From the NCBI GenBank assembly GCA_964455935.1, contig CAYVZU010000084.1, positions 1-17,235 of the forward strand: DNA of 17,235 bases, read 5' to 3'. Origin of the DNA: CAYVZU01 sp964455935 (GTDB lineage: Bacteria > Fibrobacterota > CAYVZU01). The translations under genes and the position numbers were made by a program. Position 1 is the stretch's first letter, and each line of letters starts with the position of its first letter. The notes beneath the pieces were generated by a model. That model was given only the letters and a program-made list of their open reading frames with translations, searched no databases and was not told the DNA's origin. This document shows positions 4,915-13,185 of this stretch, one piece after another.

Positions 4915-6033
4915 TCACTGCCGCATCGCTTTGTTTTGGTCTTCCAGGGAAGGAATGGGCTTGGCGTCGCGCAGAAGTTCCTTGCGTAGGATGCGGCCCG
5001 AATCGCCCCACCGGTTGCGGATCGCCTCAATCACCTGGTCCGGGGTCAATGCCGTGTAGCAATCGGCCTGTCCGCCCGACTGGCACCGCTCTCGTTGTGC
5101 TTTGCGCTCTTTTTCAAAAAGGCAGCCGCGGCACCAGTAGGGTGACTCGACGATCAGGGCGCCGGGGTTAACCGGGCCCGTATCGGCCGGACGGGTTGGC
5201 CCGTATAACGCGACTTGCGGTTTTTGCAGCGCACAGGCCAAATGCATGGGCCCGGTATCCGCGGATAAAAATAAGTCCGAAAAAAGGATGAGTCCGCAGA
5301 GTTCATCGAGTTTGGCATCCGGGAAGAATTCCACAACCCGGCCCTGACGCGAAGAATACAGGTCGCCAAACGGCCCTAATTCCGCCGGCGTTCCCGAGAG
5401 GACGATGCGAATGTCCGGCTGAGCAAGGAGGGACTCGATCAGCTTTCGATAGTGTTCGACAGGCCAGCTCCGCAGCGAGATTTGCGAAGACCCCGGATGG
5501 ACGGTCACGTGACTGCAGGATTTGTCTTGCCGTTCGATCCATTGCCGCAGTCGTGGCGAAGCCCATTGGCGGGGAGGTTCCAGCCAGGGGCGCAGGCCGG
5601 CCTGCCCGTCCTTCAGAAGAGGCTTGATGAGCCTGCCGCAATTTTCCAGAATTGAAACTCCATAATCCCAGTAGAGCGCCCGGTCGACCCCGATCCGGTT
5701 CAAAGGACGTTCGTGAAATGAATAGACTTCCCGCGCACCGGCCATGAAGGCAAGAGGATTATACCGGGAGGAGCATTCCAGGATGACCATCAAATCGTAT
5801 TTCTCGCGGCGGAGTTCGCCCATCAGTTTCCATTGAAGAAACAGTTCCCTGCGTTCGCGGACCACGAAGGTTTTTGCGCAGTGGGGGATCCAGGGTGCCA
5901 GTTCCAGAATGCGCCGGTTGGCCAGCCAATCGATGCGCTCGAATCCGGCGCAATGGAGCGGGTCCACAATGCAGGTGGAGAGAATGATATCGCCAAGGTG
6001 GCCGTCGCGGACGATGATAGCTTTCTTTGACAT
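4915..6033 (-). CDS. GT9-family glycosyltransferase (heptosyltransferase-like)
   Basis: The 372-residue protein is a full-length GT9 enzyme. The N-terminal Rossmann motif is at 5-20 (AIIVRDGHLGDIILST). The sugar-nucleotide region has HPGSSQISLRSWP at 179-191, and the family signature SADTGPMHLACAL is at 257-269 with the usual Asp259 and His264. A cysteine cluster near the C-terminus (301, 304, 317, 325) is typical of many GT9 members and may bind metal. It shares little beyond the fold with the GT9 protein at 3027-3989, so the two are not a recent duplication and probably add different sugars. It begins 5 nt after the FkbM-like stop, suggesting translational coupling. A run of charged residues after about 350 has no known role. 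Confidence 0.9.
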   Translation of the reverse strand: MSKKAIIVRDGHLGDIILSTCIVDPLHCAGFERIDWLANRRILELAPWIPHCAKTFVVRERRELFLQWKLMGELRREKYDLMVILECSSRYNPLAFMAGAREVYSFHERPLNRIGVDRALYWDYGVSILENCGRLIKPLLKDGQAGLRPWLEPPRQWASPRLRQWIERQDKSCSHVTVHPGSSQISLRSWPVEHYRKLIESLLAQPDIRIVLSGTPAELGPFGDLYSSRQGRVVEFFPDAKLDELCGLILFSDLFLSADTGPMHLACALQKPQVALYGPTRPADTGPVNPGALIVESPYWCRGCLFEKERKAQRERCQSGGQADCYTALTPDQVIEAIRNRWGDSGRILRKELLRDAKPIPSLEDQNKAMRQ

Positions 6034-6038
6034 CTCTT

Positions 6039-6785
6039 TTACAGGCGGATCATGCGCCGGCCGGCGGCCGGATGACCGGTGTGGAGCCCGCCCCGCAACT
6101 CGCCGAAGCCGGGCGGCCGGTACAGCTCTTCAATCGGCCGCGGATTGAAATGCCGATCGGCAAGGTCGCGCTGCACGAAGAAGGCATTGATGCCGCGGCT
6201 GTCGCAGGCTACCAGGGTGTATCCTTTTTGCGCTCCCAGGTCGGCGAGCGCCTTGATCCCGGCGCCATGATAGTTTGTTCCATCCCAGACGGCTTTGGAA
6301 TCGTATTCAACCACCGCACTTTCGTTGGGCGGTATGCTGGAATTGTATTCGATCACGACAACGCGCGGCCGGTATCCGGCAATGGACTTCCAAACCCAGT
6401 AATCGTTCCCGTCGATGTCGATGGATAGAAGGTCGAACGTTTCCGGCACCGCGTACTTGGCGAATAAGCCGTTGATGTTTTCGGCTGTAATAAACTCCTG
6501 CCGGACGGCCGGATTCCGGGACACGCCGGCATCCATCCAAAGCCCGTCCCATCCCTTTTTGCGAAGGAGCCGGGTATTGCATTCGCTTGCCTCTTGCACG
6601 CCGAATTCCACAAAATAGCGGTTTGTGAGCCCGATTTTGCTGAAGATGGCGTGCAAAATTCCATCTTCCCCGTTTTGTGAGAAGATGCGGTATTCGTATC
6701 GGTTGAGGTCCGCGATCTTGTTCTTCCGCGTCAAACCAAGGAGGAGGGGTTGCAAAACAAATTTAAAAACGTCCTTGGCTTTCAT
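6039..6785 (-). CDS. FkbM-like methyltransferase-fold protein
   Basis: The 248-residue protein carries motifs of a family related to FkbM methyltransferases that is common in surface-polysaccharide clusters: SQNGEDGI at 36-43, FVEFGVQ at 58-64, NTRLL at 70-74 followed by GWDGLWMD, and DLLSIDIDGNDYWVW at 118-132. The FGV segment corresponds to the SAM-binding loop but is less glycine-rich than usual, so catalysis is likely but not certain. The start at 6785 follows AAGGTGA at a short distance. It is the first gene of the four-gene glycan cluster and lies just downstream, in transcription order, of the interspersed repeat at 6851-7016. Function is inferred from family and context. Confidence 0.7.
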   Translation of the reverse strand: MKAKDVFKFVLQPLLLGLTRKNKIADLNRYEYRIFSQNGEDGILHAIFSKIGLTNRYFVEFGVQEASECNTRLLRKKGWDGLWMDAGVSRNPAVRQEFITAENINGLFAKYAVPETFDLLSIDIDGNDYWVWKSIAGYRPRVVVIEYNSSIPPNESAVVEYDSKAVWDGTNYHGAGIKALADLGAQKGYTLVACDSRGINAFFVQRDLADRHFNPRPIEELYRPPGFGELRGGLHTGHPAAGRRMIRL

Positions 6786-6850
6786 CGATCACCTTGTTGG
6801 GTTATGGCCGACGCCATCGCGCGCGCCGACCGGAGATGTCGTGTCTCAAA

Positions 6851-7016
6851 CCTAAATACCGCAGTTGCCCGCGGCGAATAGCGGCAATCTCTTGCCCCAT
6901 CTCGGCTTTCAGAAAGCCTCGCCATATCTATTGGGTGATATGCCTGCGTTTTCTTCAAGCCGATCTGGGACAAGATCTTACCACTCTTCATCCACGGATC
7001 AACTGCGGTATTTTGG
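6851..7016. mobile_element. MITE-like interspersed element, copy 1
   Basis: A 166-bp non-coding element is bounded by terminal inverted repeats: CCTAAATACCGCAGTTG (6851-6867) and, inverted, CAACTGCGGTATTTTGG (7000-7016), 16 of 17 matching. A second copy starts at 17113. Over the 122 bases that can be compared there are 6 substitutions and one 1-bp insertion, about 95% identity. No clear target-site duplication was seen. A minus-strand frame crosses the element, but the indel between the copies would shift it, arguing against coding. It lies 13 bp beyond the ABC exporter stop and separates the two operons. Its size, inverted ends and lack of a gene fit a miniature inverted-repeat transposable element. 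Confidence 0.75.
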
Positions 7017-7029
7017 TTAAATGGGGCTT

Positions 7030-8910
7030 TCAAGTCGCCCCCCCGGAAAAGGCTCGCGGCAGATCCTCGGGCCGGAACTGGTTTTCATACAGGCGGCGGT
7101 ACAACGGGCAGTTCTCCAGCAGGTTGGGATGCGTGCCAATGCCCACGATGCGGCCCTGGTTGATAACCCAGATCTCATCGGCGTGCTGGATTGTGGACAG
7201 CCGATGGGCAATCACCAGCACGGTCCGGTTCTTCATCAGCCGGTCCATCGAGTCCTGCACCAGCCGCTCGGATTCAGTGTCAAGAGACGAGGTGGCCTCG
7301 TCCAGAACCAGAATGGGCGAGTCCCGCAGAATCGCCCGCGCAATGGCCAGGCGTTGGCGTTGCCCGCCCGAAATTTTCAGGCCGCGGTCGCCAATGACCG
7401 TGTCCACGCCCTGGGGTAGCTGTTGGACGAAATCGTCCGCATTGGCGGCTTGAAGAGCGGCTTCCAAACGGCCCTCGCCGATCCGGGAGAGTCCGAACAG
7501 GATGTTGTTGCGTACGGAATCATGGAACAACACCATTTCCTGGGTGACCACGGACAGGTGTTGCCGCAGCGACGCAAGCTCGATCCGGCGCAGGTCGGTT
7601 CCGTCCACCAGAATGCGGCCCTCGCTGGGATCGTAGAAACGAAGCAACAGATCGGCCATCGTGGATTTGCCCGCTCCGCTGGGGCCGACCAGCGCCACAA
7701 CCTGGCCTTTGCGCAGCGTCGCGCTTACGTCCTTAAGCACCCAGCGGTCCGGGTCGTAGCGAAACCAGACATTCTCGAATTGGATTGCCTTGTCAAGCCC
7801 GGTAAGCCGCACGGCGTTGGGCGCATCCGCGATGGTGTGTTTGACATCCAGCAGCTGGAAGACGCGCCCCGCCGCGGCCAAACCCTGTTTGGCGTTGGCC
7901 CAAAGCTGGCCAATGCTTTTGATCGGCTGGATCGTCGAGAACATGGCAAAGAGAAACAGCATGAACCCGCCGCCGCTGAGTCCGCTTGTTCCCTTCAGCA
8001 CCTCGCTTCCGCCGAACCACAGGATCAGCACCCCGGTGGTGACCCCCAGAAATTCGTTGGCTGGAGACGAGAGACCGCTGGCCCAGGCCCGTTTTAGCAT
8101 TGCGGTGCGATTGCGTTCCACCTCGTTCATGAACCGGCCCAGCATGTGCCGTTCGGAGCCAAATGCCTTCACGACCCGGATCCCCGACAATCCCTCGAAG
8201 GCGATGGACGAGATCTCGGCCATTTTTTGCGCTGAGCGAAGGGTGTATTTGCGGATGGCGTTGCCAACCAGGGCCATGACCGCTCCCAACAGGGGCACGA
8301 CCAGGAGGGCGAACAGCGTGAGTTTCCAGCTGAGGATGAACATTAAAACCAGGTAGCTCAACAACAGGAACGGATCGCGCGAAAAGGTGTTGACGAAGGC
8401 GGTTATGAAGTAGTTGATCGCGGCGACGTCGTTGGTGAGGCGCGAAACCAGGTTGCCGACCTTTTCGCGATGGAAAAAGTCAAGCGAGATGCCTTCGATG
8501 TGCTCGAAGAGATCGCGGCGAAGATCGCGCATCATGCCCTGTTCCATCAGGGAGCCGAAGAAGACCTGTCCAAAGGAGAAAATGTTCTTCAGAAGAAAGC
8601 TGAAAAAGAGCAGGAGGCAAAGGCGCCAGAGCGTCTGCTCCTTGGTGGCGGCCAGCAGATTTTGGTCGATGGCCTTGAACAGCAGTACGCGCAAATTCGC
8701 CATGGCGCCGCCGAATCCCGTGGAGGCCGGCACCTTGTCGGCCGCGGAAAGGAATGCGAGCTTGGTGCCGAAGAGGAAATCCAGAAACGGCATCACCAGC
8801 GTGATCGAGAACGTGCTGAAGACCACGAATCCCATCATGCAGACCACCGAAAGGGCCACGGCGGCGCGGTAATGGCGGAGGTAGCGCATCATGCGCAGGA
8901 ATAGCGTCAT
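7030..8910 (-). CDS. MsbA-like ABC exporter (fused membrane and ATPase domains)
   Basis: The 626-residue half-transporter works as a homodimer in the inner membrane and flips lipid-linked or other hydrophobic substrates. Six membrane helices fall in about residues 15-330. The ATPase domain has Walker A GPSGAGKST at 409-417, a Q-loop glutamine in VTQE (455-458), the signature ISGGQ at 513-517, Walker B ILVLDE at 533-538 and the switch His569. All catalytic residues are present. Residues 50-85 form an unusually long first external loop. The ATG at 8910 overlaps the previous stop as ATGA and follows GGAG; a longer frame would run back into the neighbour. MsbA (lipid A) is the closest functional idea given the LPS-type genes nearby, but a different glycolipid is possible. 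Confidence 0.92.
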   Translation of the reverse strand: MTLFLRMMRYLRHYRAAVALSVVCMMGFVVFSTFSITLVMPFLDFLFGTKLAFLSAADKVPASTGFGGAMANLRVLLFKAIDQNLLAATKEQTLWRLCLLLFFSFLLKNIFSFGQVFFGSLMEQGMMRDLRRDLFEHIEGISLDFFHREKVGNLVSRLTNDVAAINYFITAFVNTFSRDPFLLLSYLVLMFILSWKLTLFALLVVPLLGAVMALVGNAIRKYTLRSAQKMAEISSIAFEGLSGIRVVKAFGSERHMLGRFMNEVERNRTAMLKRAWASGLSSPANEFLGVTTGVLILWFGGSEVLKGTSGLSGGGFMLFLFAMFSTIQPIKSIGQLWANAKQGLAAAGRVFQLLDVKHTIADAPNAVRLTGLDKAIQFENVWFRYDPDRWVLKDVSATLRKGQVVALVGPSGAGKSTMADLLLRFYDPSEGRILVDGTDLRRIELASLRQHLSVVTQEMVLFHDSVRNNILFGLSRIGEGRLEAALQAANADDFVQQLPQGVDTVIGDRGLKISGGQRQRLAIARAILRDSPILVLDEATSSLDTESERLVQDSMDRLMKNRTVLVIAHRLSTIQHADEIWVINQGRIVGIGTHPNLLENCPLYRRLYENQFRPEDLPRAFSGGAT

Positions 8911-11129
8911 TGGTCTCCAGTCCCCTTTTGAATGTATCCCCAGTCTTCCAGGATGGTGCGGACTTCGCCGTGGAAGCTTTGTGGGCCCTCGGGCGGCGGT
9001 TCGTCGAAATGCTCGTATTCGCCCCACAACGCCACGCCCGATTCAACGGGGTATCGCTTGGCGTCCGTGGAAAGAACTCTTTGGAAATCCTCGCGGCCGG
9101 CAAGGGCCAGGCTGTCGCCCGAGCAGCGGACGGCATACGGCCCCACAAAGAGCGGGGCGCCAAGGCTGCGAATTCGGCAGCGAAAGAAGCCTGTCCGCAG
9201 GATGAGCCGGGCTTCGGACCACTTTGCCGGAAAAAGAAACGGCGCCGTCGAAAGCGAGTCAAATCCAAAGGCGCGGCCGTCCACGATTGCGCTGTCGAGG
9301 TTGGCGCGCGGGGAGACGCTAACCTGGGCGGAACGGCCGCTGCCGCGCAGCCGCATGACACAACGTCCGCCCAGGGAATCGGCCAGGAGCAGCTTGGCCC
9401 GGCGAAGCGCATCGCTGCGATGCGCGACCAGGTTGTTGCTTTCTCCCGGATCGCGGGACAGGTCGAACAGAAAGTCCTGCTGGGCAAGGCGATAGTACTT
9501 CCAGTTCCCATCGACCAGCCCCTGGCTGTTGCGGCCCTGGAAGAAAATGACGCGTTGCGGTACGGGAGCCGAAACGATGTCGGTTCCCCGCAAGCCCGCG
9601 GGCATGGGGAGATCAAGCTCCCGGCATAGACTGGGCATGATGTCGACGATCGAGACCGGGTCCCAGATTTCGCGGCGCTGTGCGATCCGGGGCGAACGCC
9701 AGACCAGCGGAATCCGGATCTCGTCATCATGCAGGGTGCTTCCCTGCTGCGAATCAAGACGGCGCGAAGAACCGTGATCGGACAAGACAACGAGGACCGT
9801 ATTGTCCTGGAGCCCCATTTGCCCAAGGGCTTTCCAGATCTCGCCTACGTAGCGGTCCGAGTAGCGTACCCCGGACCAGTAAAGCAGGTCGGAGGAAGGG
9901 GATACCCCGGTTGAAAACAATGAACGAAGGAGATACCGGCTGGGCGGGACTCGCTGTCCATGCGGGCCGTCGAGATGAACATAAACCATGAAGGGTTCGT
10001 CGCGGTGCAGGTTCATCCACCGGACAGCCCGGTTCGTCATTTTGGCGTCCATCAGGACGTATTCCTGGTTGTCATAACATTCGTTGAGGCCGATGTCCGC
10101 CCCAATCGAATAGAAGTCCAGCAGGAATGCGTCATTGGTGAAACCGGCCGTCACATACCCGTTTTGGCGCAGAAAGTGCGGCAGTGTTGTCATGTCCCTG
10201 TGAAACCGCGCCTTCTCCAGTGAATCCAGACCGAACCTGGTGACGCTCAATCCGGTTTCCCGGGGCAGCTTAGAGGTCATGAGGGCGGCCACTGCGGGTC
10301 GCGTCCAATGCGAGGCCGAACGGGCATTGGCAAACACCGTGGACTGCCGGGCGATCTTGTTGATTTGCGGACAGAAACGCTGTCCGGCCGCGGCGGTAAT
10401 GGCGTCTCGGCGAAGCCCGTCGACCACTACGATCACCACGTTGGCGCGCCGGGCGGCCGTATCGGCCTGCAGAACATGAGGATTGCCGATGCAGAGAATG
10501 CCGTCGGGCCGGTCGCTATGGAATTCCAGGGCGTAGTGGGACGCTTCGGGATCCAGTGCCGCGCGGAAGGGAAACCACTTGCTCTCGGGCGTGTAGCCCT
10601 CGGACTGCCAGAGCAGCGCCCAAGCATCGCCTTTCTTCCGGGAGAGGAGGATGCGGTAGTGGCTGTCGAGAGAGTCCACGGCCCATGACGAAAAATCGAG
10701 CCATCCGGCCGCGGGGGGAATCGTGAATTCGACACGCTCGCCCGAAGCCATCACATACGAGTCTTTGATGTCCACGAACCGTCCGGCCCAGAAGGTCTGA
10801 TTTCGGAATCCAATTTTTCGGACGCGCGCGGTGTCCAGGCCGGGCGCATGCGGAAGGGAGAGAACGTTCTGGTGGGCGTGCGTCCGCAGAAACGATCGCA
10901 GCGCCGCCGGAGCCGCGGGCGCCTGGAATCCTTTTGCCAGGTCTTCGAACGGGACGGCCACGCGCAGCGGCGGCTTCTTTGCGAAGGGCTTCTCAAGTCC
11001 CCAATAGGGATGGAAATGGCACCGGTCGTTACGAAAAACCAGATCCAGTGGGACATACACCAGGACAGCCGCGAGCAAAACGCGGCCGATGCGGCCCGCG
11101 ATGCTCTTGCGCCGCCGCCGTGGCGCCAT
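8907..11129 (-). CDS. Sulfatase-superfamily hydrolase/transferase with Thr nucleophile, single membrane anchor
   Basis: The 740-residue protein has a basic N-terminus, one membrane anchor (about 13-33), a region of unknown fold (about 35-225) and a sulfatase-like catalytic domain (about 230-560), then a 180-residue tail. Metal-site residues appear as VVDGLRRD (235-242) and SDHGSS (450-455), with His467 following. At the nucleophile position the sequence reads HWTRPAVAALMT, so Thr276 stands where true sulfatases have Cys or Ser in C/S-X-P-X-R. That excludes formylglycine maturation and points toward phospho-ester transfer, as in LtaS or EptA. The start at 11129 lies 10 nt after the upstream stop with AAAGG between. 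Substrate unknown; it probably acts outside the inner membrane. Confidence 0.85.
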   Translation of the reverse strand: MAPRRRRKSIAGRIGRVLLAAVLVYVPLDLVFRNDRCHFHPYWGLEKPFAKKPPLRVAVPFEDLAKGFQAPAAPAALRSFLRTHAHQNVLSLPHAPGLDTARVRKIGFRNQTFWAGRFVDIKDSYVMASGERVEFTIPPAAGWLDFSSWAVDSLDSHYRILLSRKKGDAWALLWQSEGYTPESKWFPFRAALDPEASHYALEFHSDRPDGILCIGNPHVLQADTAARRANVVIVVVDGLRRDAITAAAGQRFCPQINKIARQSTVFANARSASHWTRPAVAALMTSKLPRETGLSVTRFGLDSLEKARFHRDMTTLPHFLRQNGYVTAGFTNDAFLLDFYSIGADIGLNECYDNQEYVLMDAKMTNRAVRWMNLHRDEPFMVYVHLDGPHGQRVPPSRYLLRSLFSTGVSPSSDLLYWSGVRYSDRYVGEIWKALGQMGLQDNTVLVVLSDHGSSRRLDSQQGSTLHDDEIRIPLVWRSPRIAQRREIWDPVSIVDIMPSLCRELDLPMPAGLRGTDIVSAPVPQRVIFFQGRNSQGLVDGNWKYYRLAQQDFLFDLSRDPGESNNLVAHRSDALRRAKLLLADSLGGRCVMRLRGSGRSAQVSVSPRANLDSAIVDGRAFGFDSLSTAPFLFPAKWSEARLILRTGFFRCRIRSLGAPLFVGPYAVRCSGDSLALAGREDFQRVLSTDAKRYPVESGVALWGEYEHFDEPPPEGPQSFHGEVRTILEDWGYIQKGTGDQ

Positions 11130-11139
11130 GGCCTGGCCT

Positions 11140-13185
11140 TTAGTAGGCGAGTAGTGGGTCATACAGTACCCGTTCCTGGTAGAGAACAAGTTTTCCCCGG
11201 TCCGCATAGGAGCGCAGCAGAGACATTTTGAGCGCATCCGCTTCCAGATTGTCCAGCGCCAGAGGATGACGCTCAAGCGAGTCGATCCGAATATCGTACA
11301 ACTCCCACTCGACCCGGTCGGGCCGCGGTTTGTAAATCAGTTTTCGTCCTCCGGACACCATGCAGCGGTGTTTGGCGGTAACCAGCAAGGGCAGATACTT
11401 CTGGGCCACCACAATCTGCGATTCGTCGGTCCGGTCAATTTCGCAGAAACGGCTGACGTCGGGGTAGGCATAGCGCTGAAGGGGGACATCGCCACCCGCG
11501 GAAGGCGCAAACCACAGGCCTGTTTCGCAGAACACCGGCCGCGGCGCGGGATCGAATCCGGTTTCCATGAGAGGGCGAAGGCTCCGGCCCTCCATGTCCG
11601 CGCCCTCCTCGAAGCCGAGCGCATCGAGAATGGTGGGGGCAAGGTCGATTCCGCTGACCCACTTATCCAGGCTGCGGCCCGCCGTGGGCTTGAAAGGGTT
11701 GCGGATCATGCAGACCATGCGTTGGGCCAGCGCGCCCGAGAGATGATCGCCATGGCCCATGCCCCGGCCGGATTCATAGAGGTTCTCGCCATGGTCCGAA
11801 AACACCACGACCAAGGTTTTTTTGTCCAATCCGGACTCGCGCAAAAAATCGAGGATCCGTCCCAGATGCATATCGGAATTGGCCACCGCGGCCGCATACA
11901 AGTCCCGGATGCGGTCCACATCACCCGCGCTTAGGCTGTCGCTGCGATCGACCCGGTTGTCCTTGCGGTACTTATACGGTCCGCTGTAGCCGGGATCGCG
12001 GACCCCTTTGTAGTAGGGCCAGCGCGCCGCATACGGGAAATGAGGTTCGCCCAGGAATACCAAGCCCATGAAAGGACGTTGCGACCCCAGTCTGCGCATG
12101 GCGGAAATGGCTTTCCGCGTCAGCCGGCCCGAGTCGTGATAGCAGGCCAGCTCATCGACAACGGGAAAGATCCAGCGGCCCGCGGGATTGGACAAAACAT
12201 AGGGCAGAAGCGCGGTGTGCGTTTCGAGCATGCGCTGCTGAATCAGGACCTTTAAGTTGAATTCGGGGACCGTGGCTTTCTCGAATCCCAGGTCGCAGCG
12301 GGAGAAGATGTCGCCCACGAAATCCGTGACAACGAACGACGCGTACCCCTTGTCGCGGAGAATTCCGGGCAGGGCCGGCACAGCGATCCTGCGCTCCTGG
12401 GCCGCGGGGAACATGTGGACGATGCCGTGCGTGTTGGGGTCCATGCCGGTCAGCAGGGAAACAAACGAAGGAAACGTCCGCGCTACGGGCGCAAGCATGT
12501 TTTCGAAACAAACCGCGTCTTTGGAAAAGGCCCGCAGGTTCGACGTGGCGCTGAGATAATCCCGCCGCATGGAATCGCTGCCAATGAGCAGGACATTGCG
12601 GTCCCGATACGGCACGGGCCGGTCCGCATTGTGCCGCGCCAGGGCGGCGAAACCGGCGGCCGCGATCAGCACGATTACGCCGGGGACCTGCAGCTTGTGG
12701 ACGGCGAAAATGCGGCGCAGCGCGACTATGACGGTACCTCCAACCAGGATAAGAAGAGGAACGTTGAAGATTGTGGCCGTGGCCTTCTGGCAGACCAGGT
12801 CCTGCAGAAGGCGCCAGAGCCCGCCCGCCTCGTACCAGGTGGGCGAAAACATCTGCGGGGCCATGAGCATGCTGCGGAAGTACAGCAGACCATGTGTTGT
12901 GGCAACGAGCAGCAGGTGTGCGGCAAAATAAAATTGTGTCCGCCCCAGGACGGGGCCAAGAAGAAAATGGGCCCAGATTCCCATGAGGAAACCGGTAAGC
13001 AGATACACCAAAAGAATGCGGAGACCAAAGCCGATGACAAGCGCTTTGTAGGAGTCCTGCACAACCGATGTGACATGGGCGCTCTGATTGCCCATGATCG
13101 AAAACGTCGAATTGGAGAACAGCGCAAACAGGAAAACAATGAAAAACAGAAGGGCGCCCAGCGCGCCTTTCCGGACGGCTCTCAT
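11140..13185 (-). CDS. Polytopic sulfatase-superfamily protein (LtaS/EptA-like), Thr nucleophile
   Basis: The 681-residue protein has about five membrane helices in its first 185 residues (roughly 8-25, 48-75, 85-105, 140-157 and 167-183) followed by a periplasmic catalytic domain. This is the architecture of lipoteichoic acid synthase and phosphoethanolamine transferases. The metal-binding start IGSDSMRRD is at 201-209. The nucleophile segment ARTFPSFVSLLTG (235-247) has Thr237, the residue used by LtaS and EptA. SDHGENLYESG (463-473) and GHGDH (477-481) complete the metal site. The start overlaps the preceding stop as ATGA. It may move a phospho-alcohol group onto a lipid or glycan. A sulfatase proper is unlikely without Cys/Ser at the nucleophile; the exact substrate is not evident. 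Confidence 0.86.
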   Translation of the reverse strand: MRAVRKGALGALLFFIVFLFALFSNSTFSIMGNQSAHVTSVVQDSYKALVIGFGLRILLVYLLTGFLMGIWAHFLLGPVLGRTQFYFAAHLLLVATTHGLLYFRSMLMAPQMFSPTWYEAGGLWRLLQDLVCQKATATIFNVPLLILVGGTVIVALRRIFAVHKLQVPGVIVLIAAAGFAALARHNADRPVPYRDRNVLLIGSDSMRRDYLSATSNLRAFSKDAVCFENMLAPVARTFPSFVSLLTGMDPNTHGIVHMFPAAQERRIAVPALPGILRDKGYASFVVTDFVGDIFSRCDLGFEKATVPEFNLKVLIQQRMLETHTALLPYVLSNPAGRWIFPVVDELACYHDSGRLTRKAISAMRRLGSQRPFMGLVFLGEPHFPYAARWPYYKGVRDPGYSGPYKYRKDNRVDRSDSLSAGDVDRIRDLYAAAVANSDMHLGRILDFLRESGLDKKTLVVVFSDHGENLYESGRGMGHGDHLSGALAQRMVCMIRNPFKPTAGRSLDKWVSGIDLAPTILDALGFEEGADMEGRSLRPLMETGFDPAPRPVFCETGLWFAPSAGGDVPLQRYAYPDVSRFCEIDRTDESQIVVAQKYLPLLVTAKHRCMVSGGRKLIYKPRPDRVEWELYDIRIDSLERHPLALDNLEADALKMSLLRSYADRGKLVLYQERVLYDPLLAY

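Noticed and set aside
6782..7033. 83-codon minus-strand frame through the interspersed element
   Set aside because: The second copy of the element has a 1-bp insertion that would break the frame, so it is unlikely to encode a protein.
8480..9826. 448-codon minus-strand frame
   Set aside because: It is an alternative frame across the ABC exporter and sulfatase-like genes, with a low-complexity Arg/Ser-rich translation and no domain.
10290..10330. Formylglycine sulfatase motif in the singly anchored sulfatase-like protein
   Set aside because: The position reads Trp-Thr-Arg-Pro with no Cys or Ser in C/S-X-P-X-R, so maturation to formylglycine is not possible there.
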